Shown here in pieces: positions 21,029 through 32,300 of a stretch of DNA of 64,000 nucleotides. The translations under genes were made by a program, and so were the position numbers. The stretch comes from Paragordius varius (Eukaryota; Nematomorpha): assembly GCA_964247055.1 (NCBI GenBank), contig OZ176059.1, forward strand, positions 1,860,001 through 1,924,000. The letters run 5' to 3'. How positions within the stretch are numbered: position 1 is the stretch's first letter; the number at the start of each line of letters is the position of its first letter. The notes beneath the pieces are model-generated. The model made no database searches, had not been told where the DNA came from, and saw only the letters and a program-made list of their open reading frames with translations.

Positions 21029-23467
21029 ATGAAATATACATTCTTTATATTAGCGATAGCTATCTGGACGGGATGTTTAATAGTTAACCCTATAGGTAAA
21101 AAATTTTATTTTATTGCGTAAAAATTTATTCGATATTATTTATATTGTTTTTTATACAATTTTGTTTATTATGTAGATTGTGGTTGTACCGAAGTAAGTT
21201 ATATACTTACAGTCATGTATCCTTTATTTTTTCAAAAATTTATTTTTTTTCGTTTAATGGAGGTATAAATATTTGGTAAAGAATGGAAAAAACAAGAGCT
21301 CTATGGTAATACTTACACTTTTTTAATATACCATAGAGCTCTTGTTTTTTTACATTCTTTACCAAATATTTATACCCACACATTTAACAAAAAAAATAAA
21401 TTTTTGGTTAAATAAAGGATACATGACTGAATATATATATTAAGTCTATATAATAAAAATTGAAAATGGATAAATACTTTTTAAAAGACAAAATCGTGTG
21501 TGTTAGCAATTTACATCTCTTCCCTATTGTGGGATTCAAAATGATGAGTTATGTTGAAAAAAATGAATGTTTAAAATGGTTGGCTATTAGTTTTAACATT
21601 TTGTCTGTATAATTTTAATGTTTTATAATGGTAAATAACGGATTGGTTATGTTTTGTAATAACAGTTGTTAAATCCGTAATAAAACGATAAAGGACAATT
21701 TAGAATTAAATGAAAGTTTAAATAGAAATTTCTTATCAAAATAGAGTGCTTCTTAGTTATTAAATTGATTTCTATGAAATCCCTAAGTAGCTATACTCTA
21801 AATCTAGGCTCACCCCTAGAGTTAATTTTCAGTTTATTTTCAAATTTTCAGTTTAATTTTCATAAATTCCATTAAATTAATTTAAATTTGTATAACCAAC
21901 TGCATTTATACCAAAAGTGCAAAGTTGAATATATATACGAAATCGATATGTGAAAACCCCAATAAGTCAAATAGTTGTGTCGTACTGATGAGTGCTAACA
22001 AGCACAAAACCAGTCTGCGATTACTATTGACGAAGGGTTTCACATAAGGTTTATAATTTCTATTTATACTTTCATTTAATTCTATTTAATTATCCTTTAT
22101 CGTTTTATTAAGGATTTGACAACTGTTATTAATGTTTTATGTCAGTTCAAATTCACCCTTGAACAATTAAAATTCACCCTAAAAATAAATTGTGTTTTCG
22201 AATTGTAACTCATTATTAATATAAAATATATCTTTAAGGAATAGTTTATTATTTTTTCAGTATTATTTTAATTTAAAACAAAATTTTTATTTTTTAAAAA
22301 TATATAAAAATATAGGTATTTTTCTCAAAAACAATTATTTATACAAGGATAAATTTGAATTGTAAATGGTATATACGCATATTCATATTGGCCGATGTGC
22401 AATACAGTAGCGTATGGGTGAAAAAAATAAATGGTTAAAACTAAACCATTTTTTTCTCATAATTTAGGGCGGTTTTCCTACACTCCTGTAATAAATACCA
22501 ATTAGTCAACAATAAATGTTCGTGTATATTAAAAGCTTTTTTTTCACAATAATATTAAATACAGACAATAATTATTGATACTTTTTAAACAATAACCTGC
22601 ATATAAACAATATAATATTGTTTTTTTATAAAAAAGCATCACCCACACGAACATCGAATAGTTCGCCTAAAACGAAATGTTTGCAGTTGCAGTTCGAATC
22701 CGAATAAATTGATCCCAGCTTCGGGATGCCAGTAATATGAATTTATTTATTAAAAATTTACACATATTTGTCTACAGTTTTTTTTATAATTCATCCAAAA
22801 ATGTGTGACTTGATTCAACTTTGTTTCATTGCTAGTTTTTATTAAAGTTTCCAAACAGGTCTTAGAAGGAGCTTATAATTGCTAAAATTAAGAAAATTAA
22901 AAAAATATTAGCTAATAATACTGGTGTTTAAATTAAACACCATCTGTCAATATTTGAAAAACTAGGATGCTTCCTAATTCACATTGTAATGTAACAATTT
23001 ATTCAATATTATCGTATTGAAGTATACTTTTTTATTTTGAATCCTTTATACCATGAATAAGAAATTTTTTAAATAAATTCAAAATGTGTAAAACCTTTTA
23101 AGCCATAATATATTACGATTGCGATTTCATTTAGTGAAATTATTGTGGCGACAAAACATAAAAAGTAAAAGGTTATTTTTATATAACTTGCACATATTTT
23201 TTAAAATTTAACAACCTCGAACGCTAAGGTTATTTCACACAAAAGAATTCTGGTTTATAATGGTGAAAAATATCAGTGTTGTTTACTTTTTTGAGTTTGC
23301 CTTTCATAATTTCAATTTTTACTGTGGATGTTTAAAAAATTTTATTTGTCAGAGGTTTCAATGACTGTCGTGCCGGAGGGGCTTATATAGCATGTCCCAG
23401 CAATTTGCTCTTCAATTTTGATAAACAATGGTGTGATTGGCCCGTTAATGTTAATTGCCCTTGTTAA
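21029..23467 (+). CDS. Small secreted peritrophin-A/CBM14-like protein (model incomplete)
   Basis: Exon 1 at 21029-21095 gives a signal peptide (MKYTFFILAIAIWTGCLIV) with a GTAAAA donor. A 17-nt microexon at 21177-21193 follows in phase and adds DCGCTE with a GTAAGT donor. The last exon at 23353-23467 codes FNDCRAGGAYIAC, then QWCDWPVNVNCPC and a stop. That matches the C-terminal half of a chitin-binding type 2 domain (the C..CP..LFN...CDWP..V.C pattern). Phase shows a middle exon, with the first two domain cysteines, must lie between 21194 and 23352; I could not identify it. That intron holds an M4, a degenerate M1, a hammerhead-bearing element and an M2. Either the missing exon is short, or the gene has been broken by insertions. 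Confidence 0.55.
21210..21429. mobile_element. M4 palindromic MITE
   Basis: CAGTCATGTATCCTTTAT at the left and its exact inverse at the right end. Most of the element is one long hairpin through CAAGAGCTCTATGGTA. Inserted 16 nt after the microexon donor. A second copy at 55465-55686 has clear TA flanks. Confidence 0.85.
21445..21632. mobile_element. Degenerate M1 MITE copy
   Basis: AATAAAAATTGAAAATGGAT at left, TTTTGTCTGTATAATTTTAA at right. The interior is shortened. Confidence 0.5.
21662..22126. mobile_element. TA-flanked inverted-repeat element carrying a hammerhead core
   Basis: Terminal inverted repeats of about 90 bp: ACAGTTGTTAAATCC with TAATAAAACGATAAAGGA on the left, mirrored as TCCTTTATCGTTTTATTA and GGATTTGACAACTGT on the right. 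The element is flanked by TA on both sides, like Tc1/mariner-type MITEs. No coding. The centre holds a long hairpin with a hammerhead-ribozyme core (separate entry). Sits inside an intron of the CBM14-like gene. Confidence 0.75.
21979..22021 (+). ncRNA. Hammerhead-ribozyme-like motif (minimal stem III, G12 changed)
   Basis: CUGAUGA at 21985-21991 is followed by stem II GUGC/GCAC (21992-21995 with 22002-22005, loop UAACAA). Then come AAAAC, a very short stem III, and the cleavage triplet GUC at 22013-22015. Stem I pairs GUCGUA (21979-21984) with UGCGAU (22016-22021) and is extended further out by GUCAA-UAGU/ACUAUUGAC and by GUGAAAACCC/GGGUUUCAC. A tiny stem III is typical of hammerheads in Penelope-like elements and retrozymes. 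The invariant GAAA reads AAAA here, so position G12 is lost and this copy is probably impaired. Confidence 0.7.
22144..22373. mobile_element. M2 MITE copy, left end worn
   Basis: CAAATTCACCCTTGAAC units at the left, core in reverse orientation relative to the 9911 and 12001 copies (TCATTATTAATATAAAATAT), right end GAATTGTAAATGGTATA. Confidence 0.75.
22640..22745 (+). mobile_element. Possible tRNA-derived SINE remnant
   Basis: A B-box-like AGTTCGAATCC is followed by a short body, GATCCCAGCTTCGGGATGCC, and an AT tail. No convincing A box and no flanking duplication were seen. Confidence 0.35.
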
Positions 23468-23692
23468 TTAACTCTACTACATGCGAGATATAAACCGAAA
23501 AAATATGTTTAAATGCTTGTTTTGATCGCAAAATTCATTTTTAATATTTAGTGATATATATATATATTTATAAAGTGTATGATTTATAAATTGTATAATA
23601 AATTAAATTATTATTCAAATTCAATATACATATTTGTAATATTTATATAATATTTATTAATAATGATTTACAGTATGAGTAAGTATACATTG

Positions 23693-23846
23693 CTGGAAAG
23701 TTATTAATTATTGTCAAATAGCATACATATACAACAAAGGGCAGTATTATTGGCTTACAGTTATTTTTATTTAATTTTTACTATTAGCCAATAATAATTC
23801 TTTTTTATGCATATGCTATTTGGCAATAATTAATAACTTTCTAGCT
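23693..23846. mobile_element. Foldback/palindromic element
   Basis: CTGGAAAGTTATTAATTATT at the left is mirrored as AATAATTAATAACTTTCTAG at the right. The inner parts also pair (AAATAGCATA/TATGCTATTT; AATAATTCTTT side). Loop of about 40 bp. Single copy in the window. Confidence 0.65.
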
Positions 23847-24388
23847 ATATTAGATTACTCACACTGTATATTTATATTATATTTGGATTATAATAATAAT
23901 ATAAAACATGTGTATGTTAAACATCGTGAAGTTAATCAAAATTTTTATTTGGTACTTTTTTTGAATAAATTTTGTCCCATAACCTATAAAATTATTCTAA
24001 TATTTCTTTCTATACAAAATATTTTATTTTAATATAAAATACTTATTCCCAAATCGTTGAGTCTTTTAAATAAACCTTAAAAACCTAAACAAATACCTCG
24101 CTTAAAACACGAGGTCATACTTAATCCTTAAACGAAAATTCGTTTTATTGGTGCTTATTAGAGTTTTAACCATTATCTTTTGTATAAATAGTAAGTTGAT
24201 TTTTCTTACATAAAATATCAAAGCACTTTATGTATATATAGTAATAATCTTTGTAATTGCATTTGCAAAAATTAATTAGTATATAATCAAATCAAATTAA
24301 GGTTTTTTGAATATATATATATATATAGGTTGTCGGTTAGAATTGCACGGATATCAAAATAAATTTTTAAATCACAACAGTTGTCATA

Positions 24389-24465
24389 CAGTAAAAATTG
24401 AAATTATACGGACAAAACGTATAAATAAAAAGACAAATTTGTACGTATAATTTCAGTTTTTATTG
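24389..24465. mobile_element. M1 MITE, internally deleted to about 77 bp
   Basis: Left CAGTAAAAATTGAAATTATA joined almost directly to the right terminus (GTATAATTTCAGTTTTTATTG). TA on both sides. Confidence 0.75.
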
Positions 24466-25026
24466 TATTATTCAAACAAATATATGGTTTAAATATTTAT
24501 TTTATCGTAATTATATAATAAATTAACTAACAAACAAAAATCCCATAAAAAATATTAGATGTAAAATAGGCAATACAAAACATATATAAAGATGTAAGTT
24601 GCACATATCCATTGCATTGTTATTAATATAAATTTATATAGGAAAATATATAAAAATACAAATCTTGGAACAAAAAAAATTAACAAAGGTTCTAATAGAT
24701 AATAAAACACATATTTATGATTTCATATGATATATATATAATACTTTATAAAATAATACAGTTTTAACCATGATTATTAAAGTAACATTGTAAATAAATG
24801 CAATAGTATAAAGGGTGTCAGTTTTATCCAATAAAACGCCACCTCTCTATTGATAAATGCGTAAATCCAAAAAAATGGATAGTAAAAATTAAATTAAAAA
24901 AAGCAAAATATAAAAAAGAGTTCATATATTTTTGGTTATATAATGAAAAGTATAATATTTGTTAAAGTATCGTTTTTGAATGCAGTATAATGAATCTAAA
25001 TGTTGATTATAGCCACGCACTATTTA

Positions 25027-25315
25027 CAGTAAAAATTGAAATTATACGGACAAAACTTAAAAATATAAAGATAAATATTTTTTCTAAAAGACAACCATAC
25101 TTTTTTAAACTTCATTTTTAAAAATATAACTCATAGTTTTAAATTGTAAAATATAATTTGATATGTATATTGGTGACACAATCAATTATATATTTTATAA
25201 TTGTAATTATATAATTTATATTAGAAAAATTAAGGTTTTAATAAAAGTATGGTTGTCTTTTAGAAAAAATATTTGTACGCATATTTTTACTTCCGTATAA
25301 TTACAATTTTTACTG
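25027..25315. mobile_element. M1 MITE copy
   Basis: Both TA-flanked termini and the two internal inverted blocks (GACAACCATACTTTT and AAAAGTATGGTTGTC) are present. Confidence 0.85.
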
Positions 25316-25353
25316 TAATATTCCACAATACTGTATTCATATAGGTTATGATA

Positions 25354-25651
25354 CAGTATAAAACATTTTTTTATACAGACAAAAAGTAAAAATATAAAGA
25401 CAAATATTTTTTTAAAAAGAAAACCCTATTCTTTTAAACCTTAATATTTCCTCCATAAACTATTTAATTACATTATTAAATAATATAATTAAGTGTATTA
25501 ACTTACATATCTATTCGCTTTTTTGCAACGCAAAACATTAAGTAATCTTTATATAAATTGAATTTCTAAAAATATGGGGTTGTCTTGAAGAAAAAAATAT
25601 TTGTCTTTACATTTTTATGTTTTGTCAATAGTATATTTTCAATTTTTACTG
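25354..25651. mobile_element. M1 MITE copy, diverged left end
   Basis: Starts CAGTATAAAACA, with AAAGACAAATATTTTTTTA inside. Ends TTTTCAATTTTTACTG then TA. Lies 38 bp from the previous copy. Confidence 0.75.
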
Positions 25652-25774
25652 TATAAAAGCAATTAGTAATATAAGGGCCTTCACACAAATTTGTATTTAA
25701 CAATATTTTTTGTGAAAAAAATGTGGTAATTAGGAAAAAAACCCAAAAAACAACATAAAAAATTATATATATCA

Positions 25775-28700
25775 TTATTGATATATTCCATTAATCCTAT
25801 CATTTTTGGTATCAAATGGTGATTTTTTATAGCATTGAGCTCGATATCGTTTTCCAAAACTTTCAATCTCATAAAAAAGTGCACTTTCAATATATTCCTC
25901 AATACTCATCGGTTGTTGTTGATGATTAATTTTATTTTCCTGGTTATTTTCGTGTTTAACGTTGGATAAATCATTCATTTGTTTGGCTAAAACTCCTAAT
26001 ATATGAAAAAGACGATTTTAAAACAACTATATTTGTTTAATTCAATAAAATTAATGCAAAAAATGTTAAGGATGAATAATTTCTATATTATTATATGGGG
26101 GGAAAATAAGATATAAAAAAAACTAAATTTTTCTACGTTTTTTTCATGTAATAAATTAAATTTGAAAAATCTTTCATTAATTAAACCGTTAAGAAAACAG
26201 TAGTGTGTGTGTAAAGATGAGTTTCAGAAATATAGCAAAAAGAATAATCCAAGATTATATACAGTAAAAATTAAAATTATACGGATAAAAAATATAAAGA
26301 CAAATATTTTTATCTAAAAGACAACCATACTCTTGTAAACCTTATTTTTTTCATATGTTATAATTACAATTTTAAAATATATAATTATAATTGTGTCACC
26401 AATATACATATCAATTCTATAATATGCAATTTGAAACAATGAGTTATAATTAAAAAATGAAGCTTAAAAAAGAATGGTTATCTTTTGGAAAAAAATATTT
26501 GTCTTTATATTTTTACGTTTTGTCCGTATAATTTGAATTTTTACTGTATAAATCTTATAAAATTAAAATATAAACCCAACTTTCAATTTACAATGTAAAA
26601 AAAGTGAAATTATATACGGATAAAACGTAGAAACATAAAGATAAGTTAGTTTATTTTTGAAAAGACCGCCGTCGCTGTACATTTTTAAAACTTAATCTAA
26701 TTTCTATGAATAAAACTCATTGTTTCAGCTGCAAAGTATGAAACAGTGATGTAAATTGATAATAACACAATCATTTATATATTTTTCACAATTAAAGTCG
26801 AATAATTATCTGAATATAAACAAGGTTTAAAAAGTGTATATTACTCTTTTTTTTGGTTAAAAAAATATTTTCCCTTATGTTTTAACGTTTTATTCGTATA
26901 ATTTTCTCATTTTGAATGTTAAAATTCTTACATTTATATATATAAAACCTTAAAATCTCATTCAGTTAAACACAATTTTTTTACACGTTAAAAAAAGTTA
27001 AACTTGATTAAATTAAAACTACCATCTATAGGTCGGTGATTCGGATGATATATGTAACCCATGCCAATCGATTTATCCAAATAATAGCCAAAACCGGCTC
27101 GCCGAAGAAAACCGCAACATTCAGTTCCATTACGCCATATAGTTTCGAGACCAAAGAGTGGTACTTTACTAAAAACCAATTCGTAACAAACATTTTTATT
27201 TTATTGAAAACATAAAATAAAATGAGATTTCATTTTATTTTATTTAAAACATTCAAATAAAAATTAAAATATTTTAGAATAAAGTAATAAGTGCTAAGTT
27301 TTTATAAAAAGAAGGGTATAATTTTTTAATATAAGGGAATAAATGAGGTCTTAGGATATGAAAAAAAGACATTGTAAAACATATTGTTAAAGGAATTGGA
27401 AATAATTTAAATATTAATGTAATATTTGCACAAAAATTTTTAAAAAAAAATTTATAATAGATATATGTATATGAAAGATTAGTTTTTCAAAATATCATTT
27501 AAAATGAGAAACCTTTATTATAAATATCTTTTGCATTTTAACTACTCAACATATATAATTAAATGAAAAAAAAGGTATATTTAAACAACATATTAAATCT
27601 ATTCTTTTAAAAAAACTGCGGAATTAACTTTCTCACATAAAATATAATAATTAAGTTTTATTTAGTTAAAATAGTCAAATAACCAAATGGAAAAAAAGTT
27701 AATAAAATTACCAATAGTGTAGTATTAATATACATTAAAAATTGAAATTATACGGACAAAACGTAAAAATATACAGACAAATATTTTTTTCTAAAAGACA
27801 ACCCTATACCTTTTAAATCTTGATTAATTTAAATTTAACTCACTCATTGTTTTCCATTTCCAAAGTATAAAATAGAGATGTATATTGGTAACATAATCAA
27901 TATAAATGGTTTTTAAATAAGATTAATTTAAATCTAAAATAGTATGGTTGTTGTTTTTTAGAAAAAAATATTTGTCCTTATATTTTAACGTTTTGTCCGT
28001 ATAATTTCAACTATTACTGTAATATTAAATGAAAAGACATACTTATCAGACAATGCGAAAAAAACCAGCTTTTTCGTCATTTTGTCACGTGCTCTGTACG
28101 TTAATAATGCGGTTTTACCCAAAAAATCTGTGCTATTCTTATTCTTATTATCATTATTTAAATTTAAATTATTATGAGGTCCACCCTTCATTTTATTACA
28201 TAGGAATGATAAATTAGCTTCAAATGGGCTATCTTCTGTCCGTATTTCACTATGCCAATGGTAATAACCTAAATATGATTACCAAAATAATTTTAAACAT
28301 AAAGTTAAAAAAATATCATAAAAAGCAAAAGTTCAATATTTTTTGGTAAAATCGATATTTTTAGCAAAAAATGAGATAATTTTTATCGTTTGAGATAAAT
28401 TCAATTATAAAACATAAAATTGAGATTGTGACCAAAATAACATTTATCGTTACTAAGTTATCATAAAAAAAGTAAGTTTTAATAATAATTTTCCTTTTGT
28501 AAAGTATTTGTTTTCGTTGTTAATTTTATATAAATTAATTACAGTGTATATATATATAATATGTAAACTGTGTGCAAAAATTAACGAAATTTTTTTTTGC
28601 ATGAGATAGCTTATGACCAGCGAATTCATTTGCCACAAAAAATTTTATTTATCGACAACCTAGTTTTTTCGAAATAATATGGAGAGGAAATCGAAATCGG

Positions 28701-29266
28701 GCCAAAAAGTGGTGAAAATTAAGGACAATTCAAAAAATAATGATAAAATTGACATATTATGGTTTATTATCATGCAATTTTCAATATATAAATAGCATAA
28801 AATCATAGATTATGAAAATTAGATTGGATAATGTTGAAATGTTTTAAGCCTCACAGAGTTTATGCACTGAAATCATTGCCATAAACCAACCGAGGTTTAC
28901 CCTATCGAATAATAACTGATACCTCGGCCAAGGTATCCTCATCACCCATGGTATTGGATATTATTGGATTTAGTAGAATACTCCGAGTTGAAATCACTTT
29001 AAGCATCTATCGATAGTTACCAAGCAGTAGTAACTGTCGCACGGGTCAACAATATCTATATGTAAAGCCGTTCCCATGACAACGTATTAAAATTCCATCT
29101 ATAGGGTGGATTTTTGGGATTGGATCGGTTGGATTGACATGCCTCGCAATTGTCAACGCAACGAGTGAGATCGTTACCCATATCTGACCAAAATACCAAA
29201 CTGCGGGCTTGGGATTTTAGGTATTATTGGTTTGGCCCAGTTATTGGGATTCCATGGAATAATTTA

Positions 29267-29305
<39 letters not shown>

Positions 29306-32300
29306 CGTTTCGAGGTATGTTCATGAATTTAAAATCTTATTATATGATTTAAGTCCAAGTTGTTTTAAGCCTCCCTTTTCGGTTGGGGGCAGGGATCTGT
29401 AAATCAAGAATTACTTTTGCAGATGAGTCTATATTAGATCTGTCTATGTGTCCAAAATACCAAAGTCTATTTGCCCTGATAAAAGCTGTTATTGGTTCTA
29501 GTTCATTTAATTTTATAGACTTTAACCCATTATATCCGGGGCGTGTAAGAGCGTTAGCCTTGTGTTTTGCATTGCGTGGCAGATTACTAATCGATCATTC
29601 AGGTATTTGCAACTCGTTTTTATATATTTGCTAAAGGGTTTTTGATGAATCCCTTTTCCTCCCGATTGTTTGTCGTTAACGCCGTTTTAACCTTGTTTAG
29701 ACATGGTCATTTATGATAGATTCCTCAAAGGTTTTCCTTTTCATATAGAGATCGAAAGACTAACACTGTAGAAAACGGATATACAGGCATTCTGGATAGG
29801 GGGTCTGCTAAATTTTATTGGCCCTTTTTGTAATATATGGATCATAGTCATATTCAATGGACACTAATAAATACAGCTAAGTATCTCACCTCTTCAAAAG
29901 GCGGCCCAGCAAGGATTTGTGGTGGTCAGTATAAATTTTGAAATACCTTTCGTATATCAAAAGTAATACTCAAATTTTTTGAGATCAAAAAATTATTGCT
30001 TTAGCTTGTCTTACAAGTGTAAAATATCCTTTTTCCGATATCGAATATGTCCGAGAAAAGCGTAGGGGTTTTATGAATAACAAAATTGTCAGAAATCCCT
30101 TGTTTGGCATCTGTTTTGTCAAACAAAAGGGATAACGTGTACTTAAAACTATTAGTACCTGGGATTTGGTTAATAACATATTTGCTATAAAAAATTCATT
30201 TTCTTCTTGTTCACGTCCATTGTGAATTTTTTTCAGCAAAACTTGTGCAGTGCATAATTAGTTAGGTTTAGATGTAAATTACGTATAAAACATTCATGTA
30301 AGTTGAATAAAAAGGTCGCAATTCAGTTTTATTTGATGGTGTGATGGACTACATTTAGAAATGGCATCTAAATTCTCATTGGTGAGTTGAATTTCCATTC
30401 CCAGAGATCGCATAACTCATGTATTTTACTTGGGATATCATGATTTGGAGTTTATCCTTGCGGAATCGTAATCCGCCCTTGTGTAACCTGATTAAAACAA
30501 CCCTTAACCTTTTATCATATTCATATTAATGGCACCTGAGAACACATGTTCCAGATACATCCCCCAAGAATTTGTCCACACATCTTTGAAAAAATTATCG
30601 GTGCGGAAGTTAATTTGAAGGGAAGCCACCAGCCGTTGGTACGTAAAGAAACCCTATGGGTAGTATAGTCGTAAGGTGTAACTGAAAAGATTTGTCCATA
30701 GGGAACTGTAGGTAGGCGTTCTTTTAAGTCTAACAAAATGGTATGCCATTTGATACCTTGGCAACTCACTCATCGAATGTGGGTATCAGGTACGAATCCG
30801 GTGACAGATAGCTGATTAATATTTATTCGAAAATTGGCGCATAATCTAACTTCGCCGTTTCCTTCAAGTATGTTTACAGTGAGAAATGCGCACGTTATCT
30901 GACTTCTTTGAGTCGGGTCCAATGTTCGGAGTATTTTCAGATTACCCAGTCGGTCGATTTCTTTTTCGACAAACGATTGTAAGCTAAAGGGACTCGACAA
31001 TATGGTGAATAATTTAATTGGTGGACTCATGAATGTTCCCAATTCGTCCAAAGAAAATAATTTATCAAAACATATGATATTATATGTGCGTGAAAAAAAC
31101 ACGTCCTTTGGCAAATCCAACCTGTATGCTTTCATCCAATTAGTTACAAAAATGGGTAGGGGGTTAAATTTGGCGACAAGACATGGTAAGACCCGGCTTT
31201 TCCCTTTCTCAATATCAACGGCTACCATGACCTTGCCAAGTACAAGCACTGGAATATGGTTGTAGGCCTGAGTAGGCTTGCAGATGGAACCAATCGAGAT
31301 TTACCCCTCGCTTCCCCATAACTGATACCTCGGCCCCGGGTATCGAATATACCATTTACAGGTCATATTCACCCTTGAACAATTCAAATTCACCTTCGAA
31401 CATTCAAATTCACCCTAAAAATAAATTATGTGTTTTCGAACTAATATAACTCATTATTAATATAAAATATATCTTTATGGCATAATTAATTATTTTTTTC
31501 ATTATTATCTTAATTTAAAACAAAATTTTATTTTTTAAAAATATATTAAAATATAGGTAATTTTTAATCTTAAAAAACATGTTATTTATTTGAGGGTGAA
31601 TTTGAATTGTTCAAGGGTGAATTTGAATTGTTTAAGGATGAATTTGAACCGTAAATGGTATATCATTTATCACACATCTTACTCTTATTTGGGGTCAAGG
31701 CCCCACTAGCTGGCCATCGTGTGAATTCCCAGGCGACTAATATGGTGGCACTGGCCCTACACTCACTGCCAAAGTGATTATATCTGTTACACTTGTTTCT
31801 TACCTTTCGCTGTGGACATGGAGCAAAATGCATTGTTAGTGATGATTTTGTTGATTATGATTACACTTTTAGTTAAGGGCCGATCGTTCTTATCCTTATA
31901 GCTATTATTCTCATGTATTTTTTCAATGTTTAAGCATTTTAGCTTATTGAATTCGTACGAATACGATATCAACAATCATATGGAACTTCCCAGGAATAAT
32001 GTCTTACATTGTGGCATCTGCTTCTCCCTCTCAAGTTTTGGGTTTGCTAATCCAACCAAATATAAAAATGCATCTCACAACTTTGTTTAAACATCGCCTT
32101 CCAACTGACACCACGCGTCACAAGCGCTGCTTTTAACCGTTTTAAGAAATCAATCGTAACTTCGCCCCGATCCTTTGTCATTTGGTAAAATTTGACTCTT
32201 GTTTAACCATAAACTATAGAATGGACAATAATAGATTTGCATGGCTAAGTTTGATATTTCCTTCCTCCCATTCCATATCGTCTCGTCATCAGCTTTGGAT

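Noticed and set aside
28029-28217. 62-residue plus-strand frame
   Set aside because: Antisense shadow of SARDH exon 15.
29383-29634. Plus-strand 83-residue frame
   Set aside because: It is the shadow of the minus-strand gypsy fossil.
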